NCBI GenBank assembly: GCA_026932235.1
Contig: JAIXKR010000118.1
Coordinates: forward strand, 1-64,000
Direction: 5' to 3'
Length of the DNA stretch: 64,000 nucleotides
Source of the DNA: Burkholderiales bacterium
GTDB taxonomy: Bacteria; Pseudomonadota; Gammaproteobacteria; Burkholderiales; Burkholderiaceae_C
Shown: one piece after another, positions 55,870 to 64,000 of the stretch
How positions within the stretch are numbered: position 1 is the first letter of the stretch
Layout of the letters: each line of letters starts with the position of its first letter
Position numbers and translations under genes: made by a program
The notes under the pieces: model-generated
The model's database searches: none
What the model was told of the DNA's origin: nothing
The model's input: only the letters and a program-made list of their open reading frames with translations

Positions 55870-58800
55870 AGGCTGGCCGCGAGCGCCTCGCGGCAACGCC
55901 GGTAGGTGGCGAGCACCTCGGCGTCGCGGCCGAGCTCGAGCTGCACGCGCATGAGCTGCTGGTAGAGCGGCTCGGCGGTCGGGTCGGCGTGCAGCAGCCG
56001 CTCGAGGCAGGCGATGGCCCCCGGCCAGTCGCGCGCCTCGAGGTGGCGGCGCACGTCGACGCCGGCCAGGCGCACAAAGCGCGCGCGCAGGCGTTCGCGC
56101 GCTGCGTTCGCCCAGGCCGCTTCCTCCTGCGCGAGGAAGGCGCCGCGGTAAAGGCGCAGCGCGCGCTCGCGATCGGCGTCGGCCGCCGCCGCCTCGGCGG
56201 CATCGACCGCGGCCGCCTCGAAGGCCTGCGCGTCGACCCAGCACAGCTGCGCGTTCAGGCTCAACCGGCCTTCCTGCAGCAGCAGCGCCTCGCGCTGGCC
56301 GAGCAGCCTGCGCAAGCGCTGCAAGGTGACGGTGAAGGCGTTGTGCGCGTCGTCGCCCTCGGCGTCGGGCCATAGCGCCTCGGCCAGCTGCTCCTCGGGC
56401 ACGTTCCTGCCGCCGAAGGCGAGCAGCGCCTTCAGCAGCGCCAGCGGGCGCTTCTGCACCTTGCCGCTGAAGCCCAGGGTCTGGCCGTCGAGTTCGATCA
56501 CGAACTCGCCCAGCGTGCGCAGGCGCAGCGGCCACGGCCAGTGCTCGAGGCGCGCCGCGGCCACGGCGTCGGGGCGCAGGCCGCGGCGCCGGATCAGCGC
56601 ACGCACGAACCCGGGCTCGATCGCGTGCTCGAGCGCCAGGCGGCACCAGCGCGCCATGAGGTCGTCGCGCCACCAGGCGGAATTGGCGAAGCCCTGTTCG
56701 CGCATGGTCTGGAACATGCGCGCCAGCGCCGCCAGCTCGCCCGGACCGTCGTCGTGCGCGCGGGCGAACTGCGCCTGCAGCTCGTGCACGTAGTAGAAGG
56801 CGTTGCTGCAGCCGACGGCCGCGGCCACCTGCGTGGCGAGCTCGATCTCGCGCCTGGCCCCGGCCTCGTCGCCGGCGAGGAAGAGCGCCTGCGCCAGCGC
56901 CGGCCGCGTGTAGACCTCGGCCCAGACCACGCCCGCCTGCACGGCGCAGGCGACCCCGGCGTGGCCGTGCGCCAGCATGGCCGCGCGATCGTCGCGGCGC
57001 ATGGCCTGCTGGAAGGCAAAGAAGTGGTACTGCACGCTGTCCAGCGGCCGGTGACCGGGGGCGCGTTCGCCCAGGCGCTCGAGGAAGGCGCGCGCCTGCT
57101 CGGGGTCACCGGCGCTGCCGGCGGCGACCGCGCCCTGCGCCACGAGCATGAAGTCCCATACGTGCGCGCCGGTCTCGTCGGCCAGCGCAAGGCCGCGGCG
57201 CACGGCGGCGAACGCGGCGTCGTGGTCGGCCTGCATCCAGTGCGAGATGGCGAGGATGCCCTCCCAGGCCAGGCGCACGAAGGGGCCGACCGAGCGTGCG
57301 CCGGCAAAGGGCTCGATGCGCCGCACGAGCTCCTCGGCGCGCGCGAGATTCCCGACCCACCACTCGTAGTAGAGCACCAGGTGCACCGCCGCCGTCATGC
57401 GCAGCGAGGCCTCGACCTCGTCCTGCGCCACGAGGGCGTCGAGTCGCCGCGTCCACGCCGGCAGCTGCGCGTGCTGCGGGCGCCGGTACATGAGGAGGGC
57501 GAAGATCGCCGCCACCGCGCGCATCTCGGCCTCGCGCGACGGAAAGGCCGGATGACGCGCGCGCAGCGCCTCGAACTCGTCGATCCAGGGGTCGGCACCG
57601 ACGAAGTCGCTCCAGGCGTAGAGGAAGGTGTCGACGACGCCGGCCCAGGCCAGGTATTCGCCCAGCGCGTGGCCGCCGGCGCGAAAGCCGCCGTAGGCCG
57701 CAGCCAGCAGCTCGCGCGCCTGCTGCGGGTCGTAGGGCAGGCGACAGAGGCCGAGGAAGTAGTCGAGCCAGGGCGAGGTCGCGCGCTGCGGCGGCGGGAT
57801 GGCGAGAAGCCACTCGCCCAGCGTCTGGAAGCGTCCGCTGCGCAGCAGCGCCGGCGCCTGCTCGAGCACCAGCGGCACCAGCCGCGTCCAGTCCCCGGCC
57901 TCGCGCAGCAGCGCCACCGCCGCGGGCGCGTCGCCCTCGGCGGCCAGCAGTTCGGCCGCCCGGCTGCGCAGCTGCGCGAGTTCGGTGGCGTCGAACCGGA
58001 CGCGGCCGCGCGCGAGCAGGAACTCGCGGAAGAGGGGGTGGAACTGCCAGGCCTCGCCCTGCGCGGGCGCGGCGTGGCGGGTGACGAAGAAGTTGCGGCG
58101 CTCGAGCTCGGCCAGCAGTGTGCCGGCGTCGTCCTGCGCGCTCAGGGCGGCCGCCGCGCGGGCCGTAACGCGCGGCAGCAAGGCGCTGCACAGCAGGAAC
58201 TGCTGCAGCCGCGGCTCGGCCTGCGCCAGCAGCTCCCCGGCGAAGTAGTCGAAGACCAGGGGATCGGCGGCGGTTGCCGTGTCCTCGGCCGGCGCCGCCG
58301 CGCCGCGCTCGAGCATCAGCACGAGGCCTGCCACCCAGCCCTGGGTGCGCGCGTGCAGGCGCTGCAGCACGGCATCGGCGGGCGCGGCGTCGCCCAGCCG
58401 CTGGCGCGCGACCGCGATGCACTCCTCCGCCGTCAGCCGCAGCGCCTGGCCGTCGACGAGCGTGAAGCCCTCCTGCATGCGCAGGCGCGTCAGCAGGGGC
58501 GGCGGCTCGGTGCGGCTGGTGACGACGACGGCCAGGCCCGGCGGCACTTCGGCCAGGCCTTCGCGCAAGGCCAGCTGCACCGGCGAGTCGGCGCCGATGA
58601 GGTGGGCGTCGTCGAGCACCAGCAGCGGCGTGCCCTGCATGCGCGCGAAGAAGCGCCGGAACCAGTTGCGCGCGAAGACCTCGAGGCCGCCGAGGTACTC
58701 GGCGGTGAAGGAGGGCAGCGCGCCGCCGCGCCGGCGCGGGACGAGCGCCTGCGCGAGGTCGTGGAAGAAGGCGGCGGGGTCGGCGTCGGCGGCGTCGATG

Positions 58801-59015
58801 CGGTACCAGAGGGCGCGCAGCCGACGCGCCTGCAGGTAGCTCGCGACCAGCGTCGTCTTGCCCGCGCCCGCGGGCGCGGCGATCCAGACCACGGTGCCGC
58901 TCTGTCGCGCGTCGTCCAGGCGCTCGAAGAGGCGTCGTCGTGGCAAGGCGCGATGGGCTCCCGGTGCGGTCAGCTTGGCCAGGCTGAGCGGCCGCTGCCC
59001 TTCGTCATGGCCCAT
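55800..59015 (-). CDS. Large ATPase/TPR transcriptional regulator with BTAD (MalT/SARP-like)
   Basis: A 1071-residue regulator. The N-terminal MalT-type ATPase has APAGAGKTTLV (47-57), LLVLDDAHLI and AVVVTSRTEPPP. A long helical TPR-like middle (about 370-800) follows. The C-terminus has an OmpR-like winged helix (LRTLGEFVIELDGQTL, RPLALLKALLAFGGRNV) and a BTAD domain (LYRGAFLAQEEAAWANAARERLRARF, PLYQQLMRVQLELGRDAEVLATYRRC). Such proteins are signal-integrating activators. Start ATG 59015 is preferred over an upstream extension to 59117. It lies just downstream of, and co-directional with, the TRAP transporter genes, which it may control. Confidence 0.88.
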   Translation of the reverse strand: MGHDEGQRPLSLAKLTAPGAHRALPRRRLFERLDDARQSGTVVWIAAPAGAGKTTLVASYLQARRLRALWYRIDAADADPAAFFHDLAQALVPRRRGGALPSFTAEYLGGLEVFARNWFRRFFARMQGTPLLVLDDAHLIGADSPVQLALREGLAEVPPGLAVVVTSRTEPPPLLTRLRMQEGFTLVDGQALRLTAEECIAVARQRLGDAAPADAVLQRLHARTQGWVAGLVLMLERGAAAPAEDTATAADPLVFDYFAGELLAQAEPRLQQFLLCSALLPRVTARAAAALSAQDDAGTLLAELERRNFFVTRHAAPAQGEAWQFHPLFREFLLARGRVRFDATELAQLRSRAAELLAAEGDAPAAVALLREAGDWTRLVPLVLEQAPALLRSGRFQTLGEWLLAIPPPQRATSPWLDYFLGLCRLPYDPQQARELLAAAYGGFRAGGHALGEYLAWAGVVDTFLYAWSDFVGADPWIDEFEALRARHPAFPSREAEMRAVAAIFALLMYRRPQHAQLPAWTRRLDALVAQDEVEASLRMTAAVHLVLYYEWWVGNLARAEELVRRIEPFAGARSVGPFVRLAWEGILAISHWMQADHDAAFAAVRRGLALADETGAHVWDFMLVAQGAVAAGSAGDPEQARAFLERLGERAPGHRPLDSVQYHFFAFQQAMRRDDRAAMLAHGHAGVACAVQAGVVWAEVYTRPALAQALFLAGDEAGARREIELATQVAAAVGCSNAFYYVHELQAQFARAHDDGPGELAALARMFQTMREQGFANSAWWRDDLMARWCRLALEHAIEPGFVRALIRRRGLRPDAVAAARLEHWPWPLRLRTLGEFVIELDGQTLGFSGKVQKRPLALLKALLAFGGRNVPEEQLAEALWPDAEGDDAHNAFTVTLQRLRRLLGQREALLLQEGRLSLNAQLCWVDAQAFEAAAVDAAEAAAADADRERALRLYRGAFLAQEEAAWANAARERLRARFVRLAGVDVRRHLEARDWPGAIACLERLLHADPTAEPLYQQLMRVQLELGRDAEVLATYRRCREALAASLHARPSASTEALLREVGAGGRAA

Positions 59016-59118
59016 GGTGCGGACATCGGCTTCGCCGGGCAGGACGGGGGCGCGGCCGGCGGCGGCCCGGGGCGCCGCAGGTGCGAAGCGGGAATGGTAA
59101 ACGCCGCCGGCCTGCACC

Positions 59119-60405
59119 TCAACGGCCCAGCATCGTCCCCGGCAGCCACAAGGCGATCTGCGGCCAGGCCATGACCAGCGCCATGACGAGGATCATCAGC
59201 ACGACGTAGGGCGCGCTGCCGCGCACGATGGGGCCCAGCGGCGACCGGGTGATGGCCTTGATGGTGAACAGGTTCATGCCCACCGGCGGCGTGATCTGCG
59301 CGAGCTCGAGGTTGATGACGAGCAGCACCCCGTACCAGACCTGGTTGATGCCCAGGTGCTGCATCGCCGGCAGGATGACCGGCGTGGTGATGAGGATGAT
59401 GGCGATCGACTCGAGGAACATGCCGAGCACGAAGATGAGCGCCATCATCACGATCAGGAAGCCGGTGACGCCGATGTCCGTGGCCACCACGGTCTCGACG
59501 ATCTGCTGCGGGATGCGCAGCTTGGTGAGCACGTGGCCGAAGACCGAGGCGCCGGCGAGGATCATGAAGAGCATGGCCGAGATGCGGCAGGCGTCGACGG
59601 CGGCGTCCCAGACGTCGCGCAGGCCGAGGCTGCGGTAGACGAAGACGGCCACGAGCAGCGCCAGCCACGCGCCCGCGGCGGCGGCCTCGGTGGCGGTGAA
59701 GACGCCGGCGTACATGCCGCCGAGCACGAACACCGGCAGCGACAGCGCCCACAGCGACTGGCGCAGCGCAGCCAGCGCCTCGCGCCGCGTGGCGCGCGGC
59801 TCGCGCGCGACGTGGCGGTGCGTGAAGGCCGTGTGCACCATGCTCCAGGTGGTGAACACGGCGGCCATCAGCAGCCCCGGCACGACGCCGGCCATGAACA
59901 GGCCGCCGATCGAGGTGTCGGTGACGACGCCGTAGAGCACCATGGGGCCCGAGGGCGGGATGAGGATGCCCAGCGTGCCGCCGGCGGCGACCAGGCCGTA
60001 GGCGGCCTTCGGGTCGTAGCCGTAGCGCAGCATCTGCGGGATCGCCACGGCGCCGATCGTCAGCGCCGTGGCGACGCTCGAGCCCGAGATGGCGGCGAAG
60101 ATCGTGCACGCGGCGATGGTCGCGATGCCCAGGCCGCCGGGCAGGTGGCGCGTGAGCGTGTAGGCGGTGCCGTAGAGGTCGTCGACGATGCGGCCGCGGA
60201 TCATGACCTGCGCCATGAACGCGAAGAGCGGGATCGCCACCAGCAGGTAGCGGTTGAGCTCGCCGAAGATGACCTCGGTCACCGAGCCCAGGTCGCCCTG
60301 GGTGACGGCCAGCAGCGCGGCGCCGAAGAGGCCGAGGCCGGCGAAGATGGGCAGCCCGGTGAAGAGCAGCAGCAGCAGGCCGAGGAAGGTGAGGGCGATG
60401 CTCAT
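59119..60405 (-). CDS. dctM: TRAP transporter large permease subunit DctM
   Basis: A 428-residue, 12-TM DctM-family protein. FTGLPIFAGLGLFGAALLAV, the GLGIATIAACTIFAAISGSSVATALTIG block split across the second repeat, PPSGPMVLYGVVTDTSIGGLFMAG in two parts, and ITPPVGMNLF are typical. It forms the Na+-driven transport channel with DctQ and receives substrate from the periplasmic DctP. The start overlaps the DctQ stop as ATGA. It is the last of the P-Q-M genes. Confidence 0.94.
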   Translation of the reverse strand: MSIALTFLGLLLLLFTGLPIFAGLGLFGAALLAVTQGDLGSVTEVIFGELNRYLLVAIPLFAFMAQVMIRGRIVDDLYGTAYTLTRHLPGGLGIATIAACTIFAAISGSSVATALTIGAVAIPQMLRYGYDPKAAYGLVAAGGTLGILIPPSGPMVLYGVVTDTSIGGLFMAGVVPGLLMAAVFTTWSMVHTAFTHRHVAREPRATRREALAALRQSLWALSLPVFVLGGMYAGVFTATEAAAAGAWLALLVAVFVYRSLGLRDVWDAAVDACRISAMLFMILAGASVFGHVLTKLRIPQQIVETVVATDIGVTGFLIVMMALIFVLGMFLESIAIILITTPVILPAMQHLGINQVWYGVLLVINLELAQITPPVGMNLFTIKAITRSPLGPIVRGSAPYVVLMILVMALVMAWPQIALWLPGTMLGR

Positions 60406-61007
60406 GACGCGCGGCGCCCCGGATCCGCCTCGCGCGGCGCGGCCGGTTGCGGCACCTCGGCGGCGGGCGGCTGCGGCGGCGGCAGGCCGGCGAGCGCGCG
60501 CCACAAGGCCTCGAGCGCGGCCAGGCCCAGCAGCGCGCCGCCCACGGGCATGAGCAGCATGAGCAGCCAGGTCGGCCACTCCAGATGGCCCTCGGTGAGG
60601 ATGCCCAGCGTGCGCGCGAGCGCCGCCGTCTCCCAGCCGTTGACGACCAGGATCGCCGCCACCGCCAGCGCGGCCAGCGCCGCCCAGGCCTGCGCCCAGC
60701 GCAGCGCGCGCGCGGGCAGGCGGTGCACGAGCAGGTCGACGGCGATGTGTTCGCCGCGGCGCAGCGTCTGCGCCGCCCCGAGCATGACGACGACGACGAG
60801 CGCGAAGCCGACGACCTCGTCGACCCAGACCGGCGCGGCATTGAAGGCGTAGCGCATCACCACCGCCCAGCCGATGAGCGCCAGCGCGAGCAGCAGCGCC
60901 GCCGCCGCCAGCGCCATGGCGACCGTGGTGAGCACCTCCACCGTGCGCGCCAGCGCGCGCAGCAGCGGCCCTTCGGCGGCGCCCGGACGAGGAGGAATGC
61001 CGCGCAT
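60402..61007 (-). CDS. dctQ: TRAP transporter small permease subunit DctQ
   Basis: A 201-residue, four-TM DctQ-family protein. VAMALAAAALLLALALIGWAVVMRYAFNAAPVWVDEVVGF is read across TM1 and the conserved loop, where the R-Y-x-F-N/x...W-x-(D/E)-E pattern is diagnostic. GAAQTLRRGEHIAVDLLV follows. The C-terminal tail is Pro-rich (PPPQPPAAEVPQPAAP). It lies 20 bp after dctP and overlaps dctM. Short N-terminal extension before TM1 is basic. Confidence 0.88.
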   Translation of the reverse strand: MRGIPPRPGAAEGPLLRALARTVEVLTTVAMALAAAALLLALALIGWAVVMRYAFNAAPVWVDEVVGFALVVVVMLGAAQTLRRGEHIAVDLLVHRLPARALRWAQAWAALAALAVAAILVVNGWETAALARTLGILTEGHLEWPTWLLMLLMPVGGALLGLAALEALWRALAGLPPPQPPAAEVPQPAAPREADPGRRAS

Positions 61008-61027
61008 GCGCGTCGCGCGCCTGCGCG

Positions 61028-62032
61028 TCAGAGGCGGTCGATGAGCTCGAGCAGGCGCACGCCGTCGGGCGCGGTGGCGCGCAGGAACTCCCGCTTCACC
61101 GCCGGCTGCATGGCATCGGCCATCACCTTCTCCTGCGCCTTGCTGAGCGCGATCGCCTGCATGCCCTTCTCGTTGAGGACCTTCACGTCCTCGGCGGGCA
61201 CGCCGTCGGTGGTGCGGATCGAGCGCTTGACGGCGGCGTCCGCGGCCTTCTGGATGGCGTTGCGGATGTCGGCCGGCAGGCCGTCCCACCACGCCGGGTT
61301 CACGACCAGGTTGTCGTAGGCGAGGATGATGTTGGAGGCCACGCCGTACTTCTGCACCTCGTAGAACTTGCGGCTGTTGGCCGCCTTCACGGCGGTGAAG
61401 CCGGCGTCGAGCACGCCCGTCTGCAGCGACTGGTAGACCTCGGAGCCCGGCATCGCCGAGGGCGAGGCGCCCATGGCCTCGAGGCCGCTGTCGAAGAGCT
61501 TGTTGAGGCCGCGGATCTTCAGGCCCGCGAAGTCGGCCGGCGTGACCAGCGGCTTCTTGCCCGAGGTGAAGATGCCGTCGTTGGTGTCGACGATCCAGGC
61601 GATGTTCCTCACCCCCTTGGCGAGCATCTTGGCGTCCAGCAGGCGCGAGGGCTCCGAGCCGATGAAGGCCTTCTGCTTGGCCACCGAGGTCATCAGGTAG
61701 GGGATGATGGTGACGCTCATCTCGGGAATGGTGCCGCCCCACTGGAAGTTCAGCATCACCGCCGACTCGATCTTGCCGCTGGCCACGGCGGCGTGGTGCT
61801 GGTTGGGCTTGAAGAGCTGCGCGGCGCCGAAGATCTGCACCTCGGCGCGGCCCTTGGTCGCGGCGGCCACCTCCTTGGCGAACTGCGTCAGGTTGACGGC
61901 GGTGTGGTGCGAGGGCGGGAACTGGTGGCTCAGGCGCATCGTGAACTCGGCCGCGGCGGCCGGGGTCGCCAGGCTGGCCAGGCCCAGGGCGGCGGTGGCC
62001 AGGGCGAGCGTGAACGGTCGGCGTGTCGTCAT
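61028..62032 (-). CDS. dctP: TRAP transporter substrate-binding protein DctP
   Basis: A 334-residue periplasmic binding protein. A signal peptide (TTRRPFTLALATAALGLASL, ending TPAAAAEF) precedes the mature start EFTMRLSHQFPPSHHTAVNL. The family Arg contact lies in GLKIRGLNKLFDSGLEAMG. WDGLPADIRNAIQKAADAAV is the usual C-terminal helix. Three in-frame ATGs lie at 62044, 62035 and 62032; the last has GGAG at 6 bp. The ligand is probably a carboxylate, in keeping with the CoA-transferase gene just upstream on the same strand. Confidence 0.92.
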   Translation of the reverse strand: MTTRRPFTLALATAALGLASLATPAAAAEFTMRLSHQFPPSHHTAVNLTQFAKEVAAATKGRAEVQIFGAAQLFKPNQHHAAVASGKIESAVMLNFQWGGTIPEMSVTIIPYLMTSVAKQKAFIGSEPSRLLDAKMLAKGVRNIAWIVDTNDGIFTSGKKPLVTPADFAGLKIRGLNKLFDSGLEAMGASPSAMPGSEVYQSLQTGVLDAGFTAVKAANSRKFYEVQKYGVASNIILAYDNLVVNPAWWDGLPADIRNAIQKAADAAVKRSIRTTDGVPAEDVKVLNEKGMQAIALSKAQEKVMADAMQPAVKREFLRATAPDGVRLLELIDRL

Positions 62033-62106
62033 CATCGTCTCCATCGTGCGGGTGGGGATGCGGGGTCGGGGGAGTGAAGGCCTGGGCACGCAGCCTGCGC
62101 GCCGGT

Positions 62107-63345
62107 TCAGGCCACGACGCGGCGCGCGCGCAGCGCGTCGATCTCCGCGCGCGCGTAGCCCACGCCGGCCAGCAGCTCGTCGGTGTGGGCGCCGAAGCGC
62201 GGCGGTTGCAGGCGCACGCCCAGGCGCGCGTCGTCCAGGGTCAGCGGCAGCAGCGTCGTCTTCACGCTCTGGCCGGCCTTCTCGCCATCGGGCAGGACGA
62301 TGTCGGCGAGGTCGCCGGTGGCCAGCAGGTGCGGGTCGTCCAGCAGCTCCTCGGGGCGGCGGATGGGCGCGTAGGGCAGTCCGGCGCGCTCGAAGATGGC
62401 GGCCAGCTCCGCGGCGCGGCGCGGCGCCAGGCGCGTGCGCAGCAGCGGCAGCAGCACGGGGCGCGCACGCACGCGGTCGTTGTTGCTGCGGTAGCGGGGA
62501 TCGGCGAAGAGGTCGGGGAAGTCCAGCACCTCGCAGAAGACCTTCCACTGCGCGTCGCTGACCGCGGCCAGGAAGATCTGCTCGCCGTCGCACACGGTGA
62601 AGACGTCGTAGATGCCCCAGGCCGAGATGCGCTCGGGCATGGGCGGCGCCGCCTGGCCGGTGATCGCGTACTGCAGCATGTGCTGGCCGACGAGGAAGAC
62701 GTTGTTCTCGAAGAGCGCGCTCTGCACCTCCAGGCCGCGGCCGCTGATGCCGCGCTGGATGAGCGCGGCCAGCGTGCCGATGGCGCCGAACATGCCACCC
62801 ATGATGTCGTTCACGCTCGTTCCCGCCCGCAGCGGGTCGCCCGGGCGCCCGGTCATGTAGGCCAGGCCGCCCATCATCTGCACCACCTCGTCGAGCGCGG
62901 TGCGGTGCTCGTAGGGTCCGGGCAGGAAGCCCTTGTGGCCGACGTAGATCAGGCGCTCGTTCTCGCGCGCGAGGCTGGCGTAGTCCAGCCCCAGCCGCGC
63001 CAGCGCGCCGGGCTTGAAGTTCTCGATCACGACGTCGGCCGACAGGGCCAGACGCCGCGCCGCGGCGGCGCCGTCGGCGTTCTTCAGGTCGATGCCGATG
63101 CTCTTCTTGTTGCGGTTGAAGAGCGGGAAGAAGCCTGCGCCTGCGCCCAGCAGGTGGCGCGTGCGGTCGCCATCGACGGGCTCGACCTTGACCACCTCGG
63201 CGCCCAGGTCGGCGAGCACCAGGCCGCAGGTCGGCCCCATCACCATGTGCGTGAACTCGACCACGCGCAGCCCGGCCAGCGGCTGCGGTGCCTCACGGCT
63301 GGCGTGCGGCGGGCTGGATGGCGTCGAGGTCTGGGCGGCGGACAC
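62107..63345 (-). CDS. CaiB/BaiF family III CoA-transferase
   Basis: A 412-residue type III CoA-transferase with a GTG start (63345). PLAGLRVVEFTHMVMGPTCG, LADLGAEVVKVEPVDGD and KKSIGIDLKNADG form the CoA-binding N-terminus. The catalytic Asp is Asp152 in HRTALDEVVQMMGG. GRGLEVQSALFENNVFL follows in the linker region. These enzymes move CoA from one carboxylate to another. It lies 74 bp upstream of dctP on the same strand, so the imported acid may be activated by it. Substrate unknown. Confidence 0.92.
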   Translation of the reverse strand: MSAAQTSTPSSPPHASREAPQPLAGLRVVEFTHMVMGPTCGLVLADLGAEVVKVEPVDGDRTRHLLGAGAGFFPLFNRNKKSIGIDLKNADGAAAARRLALSADVVIENFKPGALARLGLDYASLARENERLIYVGHKGFLPGPYEHRTALDEVVQMMGGLAYMTGRPGDPLRAGTSVNDIMGGMFGAIGTLAALIQRGISGRGLEVQSALFENNVFLVGQHMLQYAITGQAAPPMPERISAWGIYDVFTVCDGEQIFLAAVSDAQWKVFCEVLDFPDLFADPRYRSNNDRVRARPVLLPLLRTRLAPRRAAELAAIFERAGLPYAPIRRPEELLDDPHLLATGDLADIVLPDGEKAGQSVKTTLLPLTLDDARLGVRLQPPRFGAHTDELLAGVGYARAEIDALRARRVVA

Positions 63346-63468
63346 GGGGCGACTCTAGCCCGGAAATCTCATCCGCATCAGGGCGGTGGCCACGTGCCGA
63401 GGCGCGTCGTCACAGGCATCCGACGCGATGCGACAGGCAAGGACTGCCGACGCCAAAGCGCACGGATG

Positions 63469-64000
63469 TCAGGATCGATTTCCGTCGGTGCGGACGTCGC
63501 GCGCTGGGCGCGGATGCAGCGCCTGCAGCCGCACGCGCAGCGCGGCTTCGTTGAGCGCGCCGACATGCGCCGCGACGCGCTTCCCCTGCGCGTCGACGAA
63601 GAGCGTGGTCGGCAGCGCACGCGAACCCAGCGCCGGACCGAGCGCCGAAGCCGGATCCAGCCAGACGTCCTGCAGCGGCAGGCGCTCGCGCGCGAGCCAG
63701 GCCTGCACGGCGGCCGGCGTCTCGCCCTGGTTGACGAAGAGGAAGCGCACCCCGCGCTCGCGCTGCTGAGCGGCAACCAGCATCGGCATCTCGGCGCGAC
63801 AAGGGCCGCACCAGCTCGCCCAGAGGTTGATGACCACGGGCCGGCCATCGAGCAGCGACGGCAGCATCTGCGCCTTGGCACGGGCGTCCGCGGGCGCGTG
63901 CGCGCTGGACTGCGCCGCCGGCAGCGGCGTCAGGGCCAGCGCGGGCAGGCGCTCGTCGCCGGCGCTGCGTCCGAGCGCCAGCCCGTCGGCGATCAGCCAG
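63469..64000 (-). CDS. TlpA-like thioredoxin-fold protein, N-terminus outside window
   Basis: The visible 3' portion (about 177 codons) encodes a TlpA/ResA-like domain with NLWASWCGPCRAEMPML, where WCGPC is the redox CxxC, and later ALPTTLFVDAQGKRVAAHVGAL with the cis-Pro loop. Upstream in frame, to the window end, sequence reads LIADGLALGRSAGDERLPAL, which does not look like a thioredoxin start. The gene therefore continues beyond 64000, perhaps with a membrane or Lgt-like N-terminal part. It probably acts in periplasmic thiol-disulfide exchange. The ATG at 63867 would give a truncated domain and is unlikely to be the true start. Confidence 0.8.
   Translation of the reverse strand, partial: WLIADGLALGRSAGDERLPALALTPLPAAQSSAHAPADARAKAQMLPSLLDGRPVVINLWASWCGPCRAEMPMLVAAQQRERGVRFLFVNQGETPAAVQAWLARERLPLQDVWLDPASALGPALGSRALPTTLFVDAQGKRVAAHVGALNEAALRVRLQALHPRPARDVRTDGNRS

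Noticed and set aside
63469-63867. ATG at 63867 as the start of the thioredoxin-like gene
   Set aside because: The frame is open to the window end, and this start would leave no export signal on a TlpA-like protein.

Overview
The window is very GC-rich, densely coded DNA from a bacterial chromosome. The gene content points to a betaproteobacterium of the order Burkholderiales (Rubrivivax/Leptothrix-like): endonuclease-type MutL, monomeric NADP-isocitrate dehydrogenase, an HPr-rel-A cassette, TRAP and CaiB genes, and BadI. That placement is inference from gene families, not from a marker gene. I found no rRNA, tRNA, CRISPR array, intact insertion sequence or prophage.

Layout. 1-1064: end of a UbiX-type flavin prenyltransferase, overlapped by an archaeal-type CTP-dependent riboflavin kinase and an FMN-binding split-barrel protein. 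1107-8506: universal stress protein, acyl-CoA synthetase/GNAT fusion, two Hsp20 chaperones behind a heat-shock-type promoter, a PKD/BNR lipoprotein, CoxG and XdhC. 8557-11902: MutL, DedA, SDR oxidoreductase. 11909-15004: a long intergenic region with direct repeats and a well-spaced sigma-54 -24/-12 element, leading into a tight four-gene cassette (exported Tat-like small protein, PqqD-like protein, HprK-related kinase A, nucleotidyltransferase). This is the most interesting system here. 15051-20778: adenine deaminase, small membrane protein, LigB-type dioxygenase, giant FtsX-type permease without its ATPase, WrbA.

20967-26448 (minus strand): chemotaxis operon in transcription order cheZ-like, cheY, cheA, cheW, mcp, with a FliA-like promoter. 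26632-30545: NarX/NarL-like two-component pair, an EgtB/SenA-like protein lacking expected metal ligands, and the cyclohexanecarboxylate-pathway hydrolase BadI. 30548-31424: AbrB/PIN toxin-antitoxin pair among three copies of a short REP-like repeat. 31641-46957: mostly housekeeping and transport genes (isocitrate dehydrogenase, Bcr-type MFS, M16 peptidase, ArgG, OmpA-like protein, ReAV-type asparaginase, transglutaminase-like protein, UspA, PuuD-like amidotransferase, Na/Pi transporter, EamA, MaoC-type dehydratase, enoyl-CoA hydratase).

47065-54493: a RidA-like ORF whose second half is lost, an SQR-like flavoprotein, the TldD/PmbA protease pair and a large PAS hybrid histidine kinase. 54494-55869: non-coding or remnant DNA, then a small exported protein and a DUF2269-like membrane protein. 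55800-64000 (minus strand): a very large ATPase/BTAD regulator, a TRAP transporter (P, Q, M), a CaiB-family CoA-transferase and a thioredoxin-like protein running off the end. The last block suggests uptake and CoA activation of an organic acid under a dedicated regulator.
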